From Methylopila sp. Yamaguchi (GTDB lineage Bacteria; Pseudomonadota; Alphaproteobacteria; Rhizobiales; Methylopilaceae): DNA of 64,000 nucleotides. The notes under the pieces are model-generated. The model saw only the letters and a list, made by a program, of their open reading frames with translations. It was not told where the DNA came from and searched no databases. Of the stretch, positions 1 through 7,785 are shown in pieces. The first letter of the stretch is position 1. Each line of letters opens with the position of its first letter. Location: assembly GCF_002897035.1 (NCBI RefSeq), contig NZ_BAUX01000001.1:62001-126000 (forward strand). The letters run 5' to 3'. A program made the translations under genes and the position numbers.

Positions 1-1012
1 CGCCGCCTCCGCCGAGCCGCTGACCATCCGTCTCGCCTTCTCGCAGGTTGGGACCGCCGGTCAGCAGTTCGCCGGCATCCAGACCTCCGCCATCGCCCAC
101 GCCCGTCATTACCTGGAGGACGAGTTCAGGAGCGAGGACGTGAAGATCGAATGGACCTTCTTCCGCGGCGCCGGGCCCGCCACCAACGAGGCGGTGGCGA
201 ACGGTCAGATCGATTTCTTCTCGCAGGGCGACCTGCCCTCGCTCGCCGGCCGCGCGGCTGGGCTGAAGACCAAGCTGCTCGCGAACGTCGCCGCACGCCA
301 GAGCCGCTACCTCGCGGTGCGCCCGGACAGCGACATCACGGGCGTCGCGGACCTTCGGGGCAAGAAGGTCTCGCAGCACCAGGGCACCAACATCACGCTA
401 TCAATCCCGAAGATCCTCGCGAACCACGGGCTGACCGACCGCGACGTCCGCTTCATCAACATGGACAACGCGACGGCGGTCGCCGCGCTGCTGAAGGGCG
501 ACACGGACGCGGCGTTCGGGACCCAGCAGCTGCTGGAGCTCGCGAACAAGGGCCAGGTCAAGATCGTCTACTCGACCAAGACCGACGACCCGAGGACCAC
601 CAGCAACTCCGCATTCTTCGTCACCGAAGATTTCGAGGCCAAGCATCCCGATGTCACCTACCGCGTCGTCAAGGCGCTGACCAAGGCCGCGGCCTGGGCG
701 TCCGACGAGGCGAACCGCGAAGCGGTGTTCGAGACCTGGGCGCTGAGCGGCGTGCCTGTCGAAACCTATCGGGCGGAGTTCGAAGGCCAGACAGTCGCCT
801 ACCGCAACTCGCCGCTGATCGACGACTTCCTCATCGAGTTCTACCGGGAGCAGGCCAAGCAGGCCAAAGCCTTCGGCTATGTCCGCAAGGAGGTCTCGGT
901 CGACGGCTGGTTCGAGCCCAAATACCTTACGCGCGCGATCGCGGAACTCGGACTGAAGGACACCTGGAAGCCGCTCGACGCCGACGGCAAGGTCGTGGCG
1001 GTGAACCAGTGA
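1..1012 (+). CDS. ABC transporter substrate-binding protein (nitrate/sulfonate/taurine type), 5' end outside window
   Basis: Periplasmic binding protein of an SsuA/TauA/NrtA-like importer. The reading frame is already open at base 2 (AASAEPLTIRLAFSQVG), so the signal peptide and true start lie upstream of the window. An internal ATG at 140 is not the start, because conserved sequence precedes it. The motif FRGAGPATNEAVANGQIDFF and a following GDLPSLAGRAAGLKTK stretch are shared almost word for word with the next gene, so the two are tandem paralogues. The stop overlaps the GTG of the next gene by four bases (GTGA), which indicates one operon with two permeases downstream. The substrate is unknown; a sulfonate or other organosulfur compound fits the soxC-like fragment that ends the operon. 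Family call is confident, substrate is not. Confidence 0.85.
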   Translation, partial: AASAEPLTIRLAFSQVGTAGQQFAGIQTSAIAHARHYLEDEFRSEDVKIEWTFFRGAGPATNEAVANGQIDFFSQGDLPSLAGRAAGLKTKLLANVAARQSRYLAVRPDSDITGVADLRGKKVSQHQGTNITLSIPKILANHGLTDRDVRFINMDNATAVAALLKGDTDAAFGTQQLLELANKGQVKIVYSTKTDDPRTTSNSAFFVTEDFEAKHPDVTYRVVKALTKAAAWASDEANREAVFETWALSGVPVETYRAEFEGQTVAYRNSPLIDDFLIEFYREQAKQAKAFGYVRKEVSVDGWFEPKYLTRAIAELGLKDTWKPLDADGKVVAVNQ

Positions 1013-2091
1013 GCGCCGCCCTCACCCGCCGCGCGCTGCTCACGGTCGGCGCCGCAGCCGGCGCCCTCGCACTGGCGCCCCGGCCGGCCCGCGCCGACGC
1101 GCTGACGGTGCGGATCGGCTACGCGGCCATCGGCGCCGACAACGCCCCCTTCGCCAACGGCACCATCGCCGCCACCGCCCACGCCGCAAACGCGCTCGAG
1201 AAGGCCTTCGCAGACCAGCCGGACGTGAAGATCGAATGGTTTTTCTTCCGCGGCGCAGGCCCCGCCGTGAACGAGGCGCTGGCGAACGGCCAACTGGACC
1301 TCGCCTACCAAGGCGACCTGCCCGCGATCGCCGCCCGCGCGAACGGCCTCAAGACCAGGCTCCTGCTCGCCGCAGGCGCCCGCACGCCGCTCTACCTCGC
1401 CGTCCAGCCGGACAGCGCAATCGCGACGGTCAAAGACCTCAGGGGCAAGAAGGTCGCGCTGTTCCGCGGCACGAGCGGGCATCTGGCCGCCGTCAAAGTG
1501 CTGACCGCGAACGGCCTGACCGAGCGTGACCTGCAGATCGTCAATCTGGACTACGCCGCCGCAGTCGCGGCCATCGCCAACAAGGACATCGACGCGATCT
1601 TCGGCCAGCTCAACCTGATCGGGCTGAAGGACAAGAGCGTCGCCAAGATCGTCTACACCACCAAGGGCGACCGCCCGGAGTTCGGCCGCAACGGGCACGT
1701 GCTGGCGACGGAGGCCTTCGAGCGGTCGCGTCCGGAGATCGTGCAGAAGGTGGTGACCACGCTGGTCCGCACCGCGCACTGGTCGTCGCTTCCCGAGAAC
1801 CGCGCGGCGCTGATCGACCTCTGGGCCAAGTCCGGCGTCGAGAAGGGCATCCTCGCCCAGGATCTCGAAGGCGACGATCTCGCCGTGCGCTCTTCGCCGG
1901 TCATCGACGATTTCATCCGCGCGCAGTACGCCGCTCAGGCGCGAGCCGCCCGCGAAAACGGCCTCGTGCGCCGTGACGTCGACACCGACGGCTGGTTCGA
2001 GACGCGATACCTCGACGCCGCGCTGAAGGAGTTGAAGCTCGAGTCGTTCTGGCCGCGCTTCCGCGCCGACGGCACGAAGGTGAACGCATGA
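1009..2091 (+). CDS. ABC transporter substrate-binding protein, second tandem paralogue
   Basis: A 360-residue secreted solute-binding protein. I start it at GTG 1009, which overlaps the previous stop as GTGA, rather than at any far-upstream start in the same frame. This gives an export signal with twin arginines (TRRALLTVGAAAGALALAP) followed by an ARADA cleavage-like site; Tat or Sec export is possible. The mature part begins LTVRIGYAAIG and has FFFRGAGPAVNEALANGQ near residue 80, the same block as in the upstream paralogue. Both proteins end in a DGWFE.(K/R)YL motif and a C-terminal DG.KV. The stop overlaps the permease start (ATGA). Two binding proteins feeding one permease pair suggests either two related ligands or a recent duplication. 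Confidence 0.88.
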   Translation: MSAALTRRALLTVGAAAGALALAPRPARADALTVRIGYAAIGADNAPFANGTIAATAHAANALEKAFADQPDVKIEWFFFRGAGPAVNEALANGQLDLAYQGDLPAIAARANGLKTRLLLAAGARTPLYLAVQPDSAIATVKDLRGKKVALFRGTSGHLAAVKVLTANGLTERDLQIVNLDYAAAVAAIANKDIDAIFGQLNLIGLKDKSVAKIVYTTKGDRPEFGRNGHVLATEAFERSRPEIVQKVVTTLVRTAHWSSLPENRAALIDLWAKSGVEKGILAQDLEGDDLAVRSSPVIDDFIRAQYAAQARAARENGLVRRDVDTDGWFETRYLDAALKELKLESFWPRFRADGTKVNA

Positions 2092-2906
2092 GCGCCGGCG
2101 AGACTCTCGCGGTCCTCGGCGGCGGCGCCGAAGCGCAGCCGAGCGGCGCGCGCATCCGGCGCGCCGCCGTCGGCCTGCTGGTCCCCCTCGCGGCCCTCGT
2201 CATCTGGGCCGCCAGCGCGCAGTACGGCTGGCTGCCGATCCAGATCTTGCCCGAGCCCCTGGTCGTCTGGGACAGCCTGGTCCAGCTCTGGAGTTCGGGC
2301 GAGCTTCTCGACCATGCGCGCGTGAGCCTGCTCCGCGTGGTGTACGGCTTTTCGGCCGGCGCTGCGGCGGGCCTCGCGCTCGGTCTCGCCATGGGCCTGT
2401 CCGAGACGGTCGAGGACTATGTCCGGCCGCTGTTCACGGCGCTGGCTCAAGTTCCGACGCTGGCCTCGATCCCGCTGCTGATGCTGCCGCTCGGCATCGA
2501 CGAGGCGCTGAAGGTCGTCATCATCGCCAAGGCCGCCTTCGTGCCCATGACGCTGAACGCCTTCGCTGGCGTCCGCGGCGTGCCTGCGCAACTTGTGGAG
2601 GTGGCGCAGGCGTTCCGGTTCACCCGGCTTCAGCTGCTGCGCCGCGTGATCCTGCCCGGCGCGGTCGCGCCGATCTTCACCGGCGTGCGCTACGGCCTCA
2701 CCAAGTCCTGGACGGCGCTGGTCGCGGTCGAACTCCTCGCCTCCTCGGAGGGGCTCGGCTACCTGCTGGTCTGGGGCCGCCAGATGTTCTGGCTCGACGT
2801 GGTCATCGTCGCGATGATCGCGATCGGCGTGGTCGGCTTCCTGATGGACAAGACGCTGGCGCTCGCCGAGACCCGGCTGCAGCGCTGGCGCGTGACGGCG
2901 GTCTGA
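2088..2906 (+). CDS. ABC transporter permease, SsuC/TauC-like
   Basis: A 272-residue inner-membrane permease of the BPD_transp_1 (SsuC/TauC/NrtB) family. Hydrophobic segments cover roughly residues 23-45, 85-105, 118-140, 200-220 and 230-255. The cytoplasmic EAA-type loop that docks the ATPase is visible as EVAQAFRFTRLQLLRRVILPGA (positions about 170-190, key residues A, F, R and the LP-G end). The start ATG overlaps the upstream stop as ATGA, and the next permease begins two bases after this stop, so all four genes are translationally coupled. No ATP-binding subunit is present downstream; it is presumably upstream of the window. Confidence 0.9.
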   Translation: MSAGETLAVLGGGAEAQPSGARIRRAAVGLLVPLAALVIWAASAQYGWLPIQILPEPLVVWDSLVQLWSSGELLDHARVSLLRVVYGFSAGAAAGLALGLAMGLSETVEDYVRPLFTALAQVPTLASIPLLMLPLGIDEALKVVIIAKAAFVPMTLNAFAGVRGVPAQLVEVAQAFRFTRLQLLRRVILPGAVAPIFTGVRYGLTKSWTALVAVELLASSEGLGYLLVWGRQMFWLDVVIVAMIAIGVVGFLMDKTLALAETRLQRWRVTAV

Positions 2907-2908
2907 CC

Positions 2909-3670
2909 ATGACCCGTACGACGCAGAAGATCCTCCGCGGCCTCGCCCTACCCGTTGGTCTCCTTGGGCTGTGGCAGCTCTCGGCCAGCCTCGGTTGGAC
3001 CGACGTGCGCTTTCTTCCGCCGCTCGACGAGGTCGGAGGGACCTTCCTGCGCGAACTCGGCTCCGGCGGGCTCGCCACGAACATCGGCGCGAGCCTCGGC
3101 CGCAACCTCGCGGGCTTCGCCCTCGGCGCCGGCCTCGGCCTCGCCTTCGGGACGGCGACCGGCCTGTCGCGCCCGTTCGATCGGCTGTTCGGCCCGAGCT
3201 TCCACGCGCTGAAGCAGATCGCGCTGCTCGCCTGGGTTCCGCTGATCTCGATGTGGTTCGGCTTCGGCGAGACCGCCAAAGTCGCCTTCATCGCTCTCGG
3301 CGCGTTCATCCCCGTCGCGCTCAACACCCATGAAGGGATGCGCAGCGCCTCCGCCCAGCTGGTCGAGGTTGGGACCGCGCTGCGGTTCTCGCGCGCGCAG
3401 TTCCTCCGGAAGCTGTTCCTGCCGTCCGCCCTGCCCTCGATCGCGACGGGCCTGCAGCTCGGGCTGATCTACTCCTGGCTCGGGACCATTGGGGCCGAAT
3501 ACTTCATGGCGGTCGGCCCCGGGATCGGCGGGCTGATCATCGCCGGCCGCGAGCGCTTCGAGATGGACCTCGTGATGGTCGGCGTCGTCCTCCTCGGAGT
3601 GATCGGCTTCGCGCTCAATGCGCTGGCGACCGCCGCGACCAACCGTCTTCTGGTCTGGAGGACCGCATGA
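2909..3670 (+). CDS. ABC transporter permease, SsuC-like, second subunit
   Basis: A 253-residue paralogue of the preceding permease, expected to form a heterodimeric channel with it. Membrane segments lie near residues 11-30, 65-85, 98-125, 165-190 and 215-240. The EAA loop reads EVGTALRFSRAQFLRKLFLPSA. The family usually runs a homodimer of one permease gene, so two adjacent distinct permeases plus two distinct binding proteins are noteworthy. The stop overlaps the start of the soxC-like fragment by four bases (ATGA), tying that molybdoenzyme gene to the transporter operon. Confidence 0.9.
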   Translation: MTRTTQKILRGLALPVGLLGLWQLSASLGWTDVRFLPPLDEVGGTFLRELGSGGLATNIGASLGRNLAGFALGAGLGLAFGTATGLSRPFDRLFGPSFHALKQIALLAWVPLISMWFGFGETAKVAFIALGAFIPVALNTHEGMRSASAQLVEVGTALRFSRAQFLRKLFLPSALPSIATGLQLGLIYSWLGTIGAEYFMAVGPGIGGLIIAGRERFEMDLVMVGVVLLGVIGFALNALATAATNRLLVWRTA

Positions 3671-4008
3671 CCGACAGGCTTCCATCCGCCGCCCGGCGCC
3701 GCTTCCTCGCGACGGCGGCCGCCTCACTCGCCGGCGCAGGCTCAGCGACGGCGTCCGACCTGGTTCCAGACTGGACGCGCACGCAAGGCGCTCCGATTTC
3801 GGGCTACGGGACGCCCTCCCCGTTCGAGAAGGAGGTCGCTCGCCGATCGCGTATCCAGCCGCCGTTTCCAAGCGCGGCCTCCAGCCTGACGCCGCTTGCG
3901 AAGCTCCATGGGATCATCACGCCCGCGGGCCTGCACTTCGAGCGCCACCACGGCGGCGTTCCGGCGATCGATCCGAGGTCGCGAAGGCGGCCGGCGTCGC
4001 CCGCATGA
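3667..4008 (+). pseudogene. soxC-like sulfite/sulfane dehydrogenase molybdoenzyme, N-terminal fragment
   Basis: The first 100 or so residues look like the start of a SoxC-type molybdopterin oxidoreductase: a twin-arginine leader (RRRFLATAAASLAG), then DWTRTQGAPISGYG, SPFE, TPL.KLHGIITP and GLHFERHHGGVPAIDP. These match the N terminus of SoxC proteins of about 400-430 residues. After PAIDP (about base 3975) the similarity stops, the frame runs into unrelated sequence and ends at 4008, so the molybdenum cofactor domain is missing. The start overlaps the permease stop. The sequence right after the break, read in another frame, is the body of a TetR regulator, so this is a deletion or recombination junction. 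The remnant should be non-functional. Confidence 0.75.
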
Positions 4009-4493
4009 CCGTGTTCAACTACTTTCCGCGCAAGGAGGACCTGTTCTTCGACCGCGAAGACGAGGGCCGGATGCTCGCCGAGGAGGCTTTGCTCGACCGC
4101 GGCGAGGGCGTCGCTCCGATCAACGCCCTGCACGCCCTTATCCACCGCCTTGCCGAGGAGCGGCATCCGTTCGCGTGGTTCGACATCAGAACAGCGAGAT
4201 TCCGGCGGACGATGAACGCTAGCCCCGCACTGAGCGCGCGGGCTCGCGAGATTCTCGACGAGCTCGCGCGCGACATCGCCAGAATGCTGGCTCGCGAGGC
4301 CGGTGAGCGCGCCGCGCGCCCCAGGACTCGCCTTGCAGCCTCGATGCTGGTCGCCGCCTGGAGTGTCGCCCAGGAGGAAGGCCACGGGACGTTTTCGCGT
4401 TCGGGACGATCGGACGCCGCGCGGGCGGCGTTTCTGTCAGTCATCGACAGCGCATTCGCCGCCGCAAGGGTCATCGACGGAACAGCGACCTAG
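3975..4493 (+). pseudogene. TetR-family regulator lacking its N terminus, fused at the junction to soxC fragment
   Basis: Read in the frame of codon 3975, the sequence EVAKAAGVARMTVFNYFPRK is the recognition half of a TetR helix-turn-helix, followed by EDLFFDREDEGRML and a helical ligand-binding domain to the stop at 4493. The first 25-30 residues of the DNA-binding domain are absent and are replaced by the soxC-like fragment in another frame. The ATG at 4005 is the Met inside the HTH (RMTVFNYF), so it is not a natural start; a product from there would lack a working HTH. The tail overlaps, stop on stop, the opposite-strand SDR fragment. I treat it as a truncated gene. Confidence 0.7.
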
Positions 4494-4625
4494 ATCGATC
4501 GGGTCAGCCCGCCGTCCATTCGAATGTTTTGGCCCGTGATATAGGCCGCGCCGTCCGAGACCAGGAACGCGACCGTCGCCACGATCTCCTCGGCGCTTCC
4601 GGAGCGGCCGACGGGCACGAGATTG
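4490..4625 (-). pseudogene. C-terminal fragment of a short-chain dehydrogenase/reductase (FabG-like)
   Basis: On the minus strand the last 44 or so codons before the stop at 4490 read PVGRSGSAEEIVATVAFLVS then DGAAYITGQNIRMDGGL, the standard C terminus of classical SDR enzymes. Upstream of about 4625 the reading frame continues but no longer resembles an SDR: the Rossmann glycine motif and the Ser-Tyr-Lys catalytic residues are absent. Only about a sixth of the gene remains. It meets the TetR fragment tail to tail with overlapping stop codons, which may be the original convergent arrangement preserved on one side of a deletion. Confidence 0.7.
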
Positions 4626-4916
4626 CCACCTAGAAGAGCGTGAACTCGGGGTTTGTCTCGATCGTCGGCGAGCCCATGATCGTCGAGGTGAACGCGTTCG
4701 AGACCTTCCACCTCAACACGATCAAAATGAAGGACCAGAAGTCTCCGGTAAGGGCCTGTAGCGGTAACATGTAGTAGCTGTATCGCGGAGCGAACTCGCC
4801 AGACGCACGCGACGCGGTCGCCGCTTCGAGACGCCGTGCGCAGGCGCGAACGCGGATCGTCCGCCAATTCGTGCACGACCCGAGGGATCAATCATCGAGG
4901 TCGGGGGGCGGAGCAG
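4626..4916. other. Gene-poor stretch with degraded coding sequence
   Basis: No intact gene. On the plus strand, bases about 4645-4745 can be read as VSIVGEPMIVEVNAFETFHL, which has the composition of real protein, but I cannot assign a family and there is no start codon. The rest is more AT-rich than the flanks. It reads as the remains of one or more genes between the SDR tail and the next intact start at 4917. Together with the two fragments to the left it makes a run of at least three broken genes at the edge of the accessory block. Confidence 0.4.
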
Positions 4917-5492
4917 ATGCTCGACTTGGAGCAGTTGAAAGCCGAATTTCCCGAAAATATCGCTCGACTTGAGCGTCTCACCCAGAACATGGTCGCCATC
5001 AATCTGGTGGAGCATGCCTATGGCAGGCTGACGCGCTTGAAGATTGCAGTTTCAATGGATCTTCTTCTCGAGATAGAGGATCTTACGACGGGTCTCGTAA
5101 TGTTCTATGGTCGACTTTTCACACAAACGACTGGAACGACGAAGTTAATCCAAACAAAATACCCGCCGAGCTCCGCCCCATTCACGAACAAATTATGCAG
5201 TTGCGCCATGAGCGTTACGCGCATCATGGAGCCCATCCGTCTACCTCTTCCGACGTGTCGCTTGCGCGACATCGATCACGACGTCGTCGTAACGATCCAG
5301 GCTCGACTTGGGATGTGGATGGGTCCCGCGAAACACTGGGCGCCGCTGTTCGTCTGGCTGCAAAGCCACATCGCTGAAATGCTGGAGAAGTCGCGCGTCC
5401 ATCTATCCCAGAAGAGCGGCGTGACCTGGCGGATGAACGCAGAACCACCTTCGCAGCCGCCTCGGATCATCGTGGTCGACCAAGAGCGCTAA
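4917..5492 (+). pseudogene. Unknown protein, HEPN-like motif, two compensating frame changes
   Basis: I choose ATG 4917 because a GGGGGGCGGAG purine run sits just before it; an upstream ATG at 4836 adds only low-complexity sequence. The frame is continuous over 191 codons, but residues of protein-like quality switch frame. The first part (MLDLEQLKAEFPENIARLER to VMFYGRLF) and the last part (DIDHDVVVTIQARLGMWMGP to the end) are in one frame. Between about 5120 and 5260 the plausible protein (NDWNDEVNPNKIPAELRPIH, then QLRHERYAHHGAHPS) is in the frame one base back. This implies a one-base loss near the T run at 5116-5119 and a one-base gain near 5250-5270. RHERYAHH has the R-x(5)-H spacing allowed for HEPN RNases, but that is only suggestive. 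Lower GC than neighbours suggests transfer. The SRAP gene starts 11 bases after the stop. Confidence 0.5.
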
Positions 5493-5503
5493 AGGCCGAC
5501 AGA

Positions 5504-6319
5504 ATGTGCAACCTCTATTCGCTCACCAAAGGCCAGGCCGCGATCCGCGAGCTGACGCACGCGATGGTCGACCACACTGGCAATCTGCCGCCGATGCACG
5601 GGATCTTTCCCGACTACCCCGCGCCGCTCGTCAGGAACGGCCCGGAACGCCGCGAGCTTGCCTTGGCCCGTTGGGGCATGCCGTCGTCGAAGAAGGCCCT
5701 GTTCGAGGCCGCTAGGAAACGCGCGGGCGCGCTGGAAAAGAAGGGCAAGGCGGTCGATTTCGCCGAGCTGCTGAAGATGGAGCCGGACGGCGGGACGACG
5801 AACATCCGCAACCTCGCCAGCGCTCACTGGAAGCCGTGGCTTGGAGCGGCGAACCGCTGCGTGGTCCCGTTCACGTCGTTTTCGGAATACCAGCGCGGGC
5901 CGGACGGACGATTTTCGCCGATCTGGTTCGCGCTGAGCGAGGAGCGACCGCTGGCGGTCTTTGCGGGCGTCTGGATGGCCGGATGGTCGGGGGGCCGCAA
6001 GATCAAGACCGGCTGGGAGGACGGCGTCGACCTTTATGGGTTTCTGACGACCGAACCCAACGCCGTCGTCGCGCCGATCCATCCGAAGGCCATGCCCGTC
6101 ATTCTGACCGAGGCTGACGAGATCGAGGTCAGGATGACGGCGCCGTGGGACGAAGCGAAAGCGCTACAGCGTCCGCTGGCGGACGACCGACTGGTCATCG
6201 TCGCGCGCGGCGCCAGCAGGACGGCTAGGCGCGTCGCGCGATCGCGCGATGCCGGCCGCATGTCCCTCGACCAAAGCGTGGTCGCGTCGACCCCAAGGCC
6301 GCCGCTTCAGGTTCATTAA
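5504..6319 (+). CDS. SOS-response-associated peptidase family protein (SRAP, YedK/HMCES-like)
   Basis: A 271-residue SRAP-domain protein. In this family Cys2, exposed after Met removal, forms a stable thiazolidine crosslink with abasic sites in single-stranded DNA. Here the protein begins Met-Cys-Asn-Leu-Tyr, so the catalytic Cys2 and the conserved Asn are in place. Other family landmarks are ARWGMP near residue 53, [17 protein letters not shown] with the active-site Glu, and HPKAMPVIL with the catalytic His near residue 190. The C-terminal 40 residues are extra and basic. Accessory regions and plasmids often carry extra SRAP copies; this one sits between a degraded gene and the ParB-like block, so it may be island-borne rather than the housekeeping copy. 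Confidence 0.9.
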   Translation: MCNLYSLTKGQAAIRELTHAMVDHTGNLPPMHGIFPDYPAPLVRNGPERRELALARWGMPSSKKALFEAARKRAGALEKKGKAVDFAELLKMEPDGGTTNIRNLASAHWKPWLGAANRCVVPFTSFSEYQRGPDGRFSPIWFALSEERPLAVFAGVWMAGWSGGRKIKTGWEDGVDLYGFLTTEPNAVVAPIHPKAMPVILTEADEIEVRMTAPWDEAKALQRPLADDRLVIVARGASRTARRVARSRDAGRMSLDQSVVASTPRPPLQVH

Positions 6320-6348
6320 CCATCGCGAGTTTTCATCCTCGATCCGAT

Positions 6349-6461
6349 CAGGGACAGCAGGGACGGATAATTCCTCATCGGGCGAACCGGGTCCCTCAAA
6401 GATCTCTCGATTTATAGATTTAGCGATCTCAAATAGAGACAGGTCGTTTCAACTGTCCCTG
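6349..6461. repeat. Inverted repeat with AT-rich spacer upstream of the parB-like block
   Basis: Nine-base arms CAGGGACAG (6349-6357) and CTGTCCCTG (6453-6461) flank about 95 bases that are clearly AT-richer than the surroundings, including AGATCTCTCGATTTATAGAT and a further GGGAC half-copy after the left arm. Possible roles are an operator for the downstream genes, a partition (parS-like) site given the ParB-like protein 530 bases away, or a small replication or attachment site. I see no transposase, integrase or replication initiator to decide between them. Confidence 0.4.
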
Positions 6462-6473
6462 TTAGGAGGTTTC

Positions 6474-6521
6474 ATGCGATTGGATCTAGAATGCCTCCGC
6501 CGGTTACGTCACGTCCCATGA
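6474..6521 (+). CDS. Putative 15-residue leader or truncated ORF with a strong ribosome binding site
   Basis: A TAGGAGG sequence at 6463-6469 sits at ideal distance before ATG 6474, but the frame closes after 15 codons (MRLDLECLRRLRHVP). It could be a leader peptide for the downstream hypothetical and parB-like genes, or the start of a gene whose body has been lost. It has five leucine or isoleucine-type residues and four arginines but no obvious attenuator structure after it. Reported because such a strong site before so short a frame is unusual. Confidence 0.3.
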   Translation: MRLDLECLRRLRHVP

Positions 6522-6563
6522 TGTGCGCGACGGCGCTGTTTCATCCGGGTCGTCGGAGATGGC

Positions 6564-6995
6564 ATGGCCAAAACGAAGGAAAACGGGTTCGAGCTGTTTC
6601 GCGCCTCGCCCGCCGCGAAGCTGGTGCGGCGGATGATCGGTCTCGACATCGGGGCCATGGCGAGTTGGGGCGAGATGTCCGCAGCCTTCGGAAGGCGGAT
6701 GGACGACCGCGGTTGGGAGCGGGTGTCGTCGGCCTTCCATGTCGCGTCGTCCGGCGAGGCGTGCGCGATGGCGGCGATCCTGTCCTCCATGGACTACCAC
6801 ACTCTTGCGGATCGGCTCCTGGCGGAGCGCAACGTGACGTTCCTCGACCTGCTGCGTCCGACCACGGGTCCGTTTCGCACCGCCGTCGCGCTCGCGATCA
6901 TGCTGAACGAGGTCCCGCAAGCCTGGAGGGCCGGTCGCGAGACCTCGGCGCCCGCCCGGCCCGCAACCGATCTTGGAAAGGGGGCCGCGAGGTGA
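6564..6995 (+). CDS. Hypothetical protein coupled to the ParB-like gene
   Basis: A 143-residue protein, start ATG 6564. No recognised domain. The N terminus is basic (MAKTKENGFELFRASPAAKL), the middle is alpha-helical and Ala/Met rich, with no membrane segment or signal. The last codons overlap the parB-like start as GTGA, so the two are translationally coupled and probably act together. In plasmid partition cassettes a small protein can precede ParB, but it would normally be a ParA ATPase; this protein has no Walker A motif, so it is not ParA. It may instead be an adaptor for a ParB-like CTPase or nuclease. Confidence 0.6.
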   Translation: MAKTKENGFELFRASPAAKLVRRMIGLDIGAMASWGEMSAAFGRRMDDRGWERVSSAFHVASSGEACAMAAILSSMDYHTLADRLLAERNVTFLDLLRPTTGPFRTAVALAIMLNEVPQAWRAGRETSAPARPATDLGKGAAR

Positions 6996-7633
6996 GCCTT
7001 CAGGAGAGCGCCGCCCAAGCGGTCTTGCCGATCGACCCGGACGTGGTCGATGCGCCGGCCCATCGCCGGCGGTTTGCCGATGACGACGTCTTCGTCGCCG
7101 CCATTCGCGAGGATGGGCAGATTGCGCCGATCGTCGTCCGTCCTCATCCAAACTCGGTTGGGCGCTTCGAACTGGTCTGCGGCTTGCGCCGCCTTGAGGC
7201 GGCGCGTGCGCTTGGTCGGCCCGTTCAGGCGATCGTGCGCGACCTTAGCGACGCCGAAGCGGCCCGGATCGAAGGCCAGGAGAATGTGGCGCGCCGAAAC
7301 CTGACGTTCATCGAGCAGGCGGAGTTCGCGCGCGGTCTGGAGGGCCGCGGCATTTCACGCGCCGACATCATGGCGGCCTTGCAGGTCGACAAATTTGGGT
7401 TGGCAGCCCGGCTCCACATCGCCTTCGGCATTCCGTCGTGCCTAAGCGACGTAATCGGCCCGGCGCCGGCGTCCGGGCTCAACCGCTGGCGTAAGCTTGC
7501 GGAGCGATTGCGGGAGCCGGGCGCGCTCAAACGCGCTCAGGCGGCCGTCGAGACCCCGCAGTTCCAGCGACTGGCAAGCGACGCGCGTCTTGGACGACTG
7601 TCTTCGCTTCTGGGCGCTCGCGAGAAGCGCTGA
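6992..7633 (+). CDS. ParB/RepB-like protein
   Basis: Start GTG 6992 overlaps the previous stop. The 213-residue product has the ParB N-terminal (CTPase/Spo0J-like) domain: FVAAIREDGQIAPIVVRPH near residue 40, CGLRRLEAARALGRPVQAIV near residue 65, then ENVARRNLTFIEQAEFARGL near residue 105 and a putative HTH (ISRADIMAALQVDKFGLAAR). This is the arrangement of RepB/ParB of alphaproteobacterial repABC plasmids. It is shorter than typical RepB (about 320-340 residues), lacking the usual C-terminal dimerisation part. No ParA or RepC lies beside it, so it is probably a plasmid or island remnant or a ParB-like regulator rather than an active partition system. Confidence 0.75.
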   Translation: MSLQESAAQAVLPIDPDVVDAPAHRRRFADDDVFVAAIREDGQIAPIVVRPHPNSVGRFELVCGLRRLEAARALGRPVQAIVRDLSDAEAARIEGQENVARRNLTFIEQAEFARGLEGRGISRADIMAALQVDKFGLAARLHIAFGIPSCLSDVIGPAPASGLNRWRKLAERLREPGALKRAQAAVETPQFQRLASDARLGRLSSLLGAREKR

Positions 7634-7785
7634 GCGAGCGCCGCTGCAGGCCGACTGGCGGCCCCTGACGAGGTCGAAGCCCACCGCGGTCGAACGCTCG
7701 CGGCGCGCAAGTCGACGGCCGCCGTCGAGTTATCCACCGGTGTCACTCATAACCGGATGCGGCAGGTCGGCGGACACCTTCCAGT

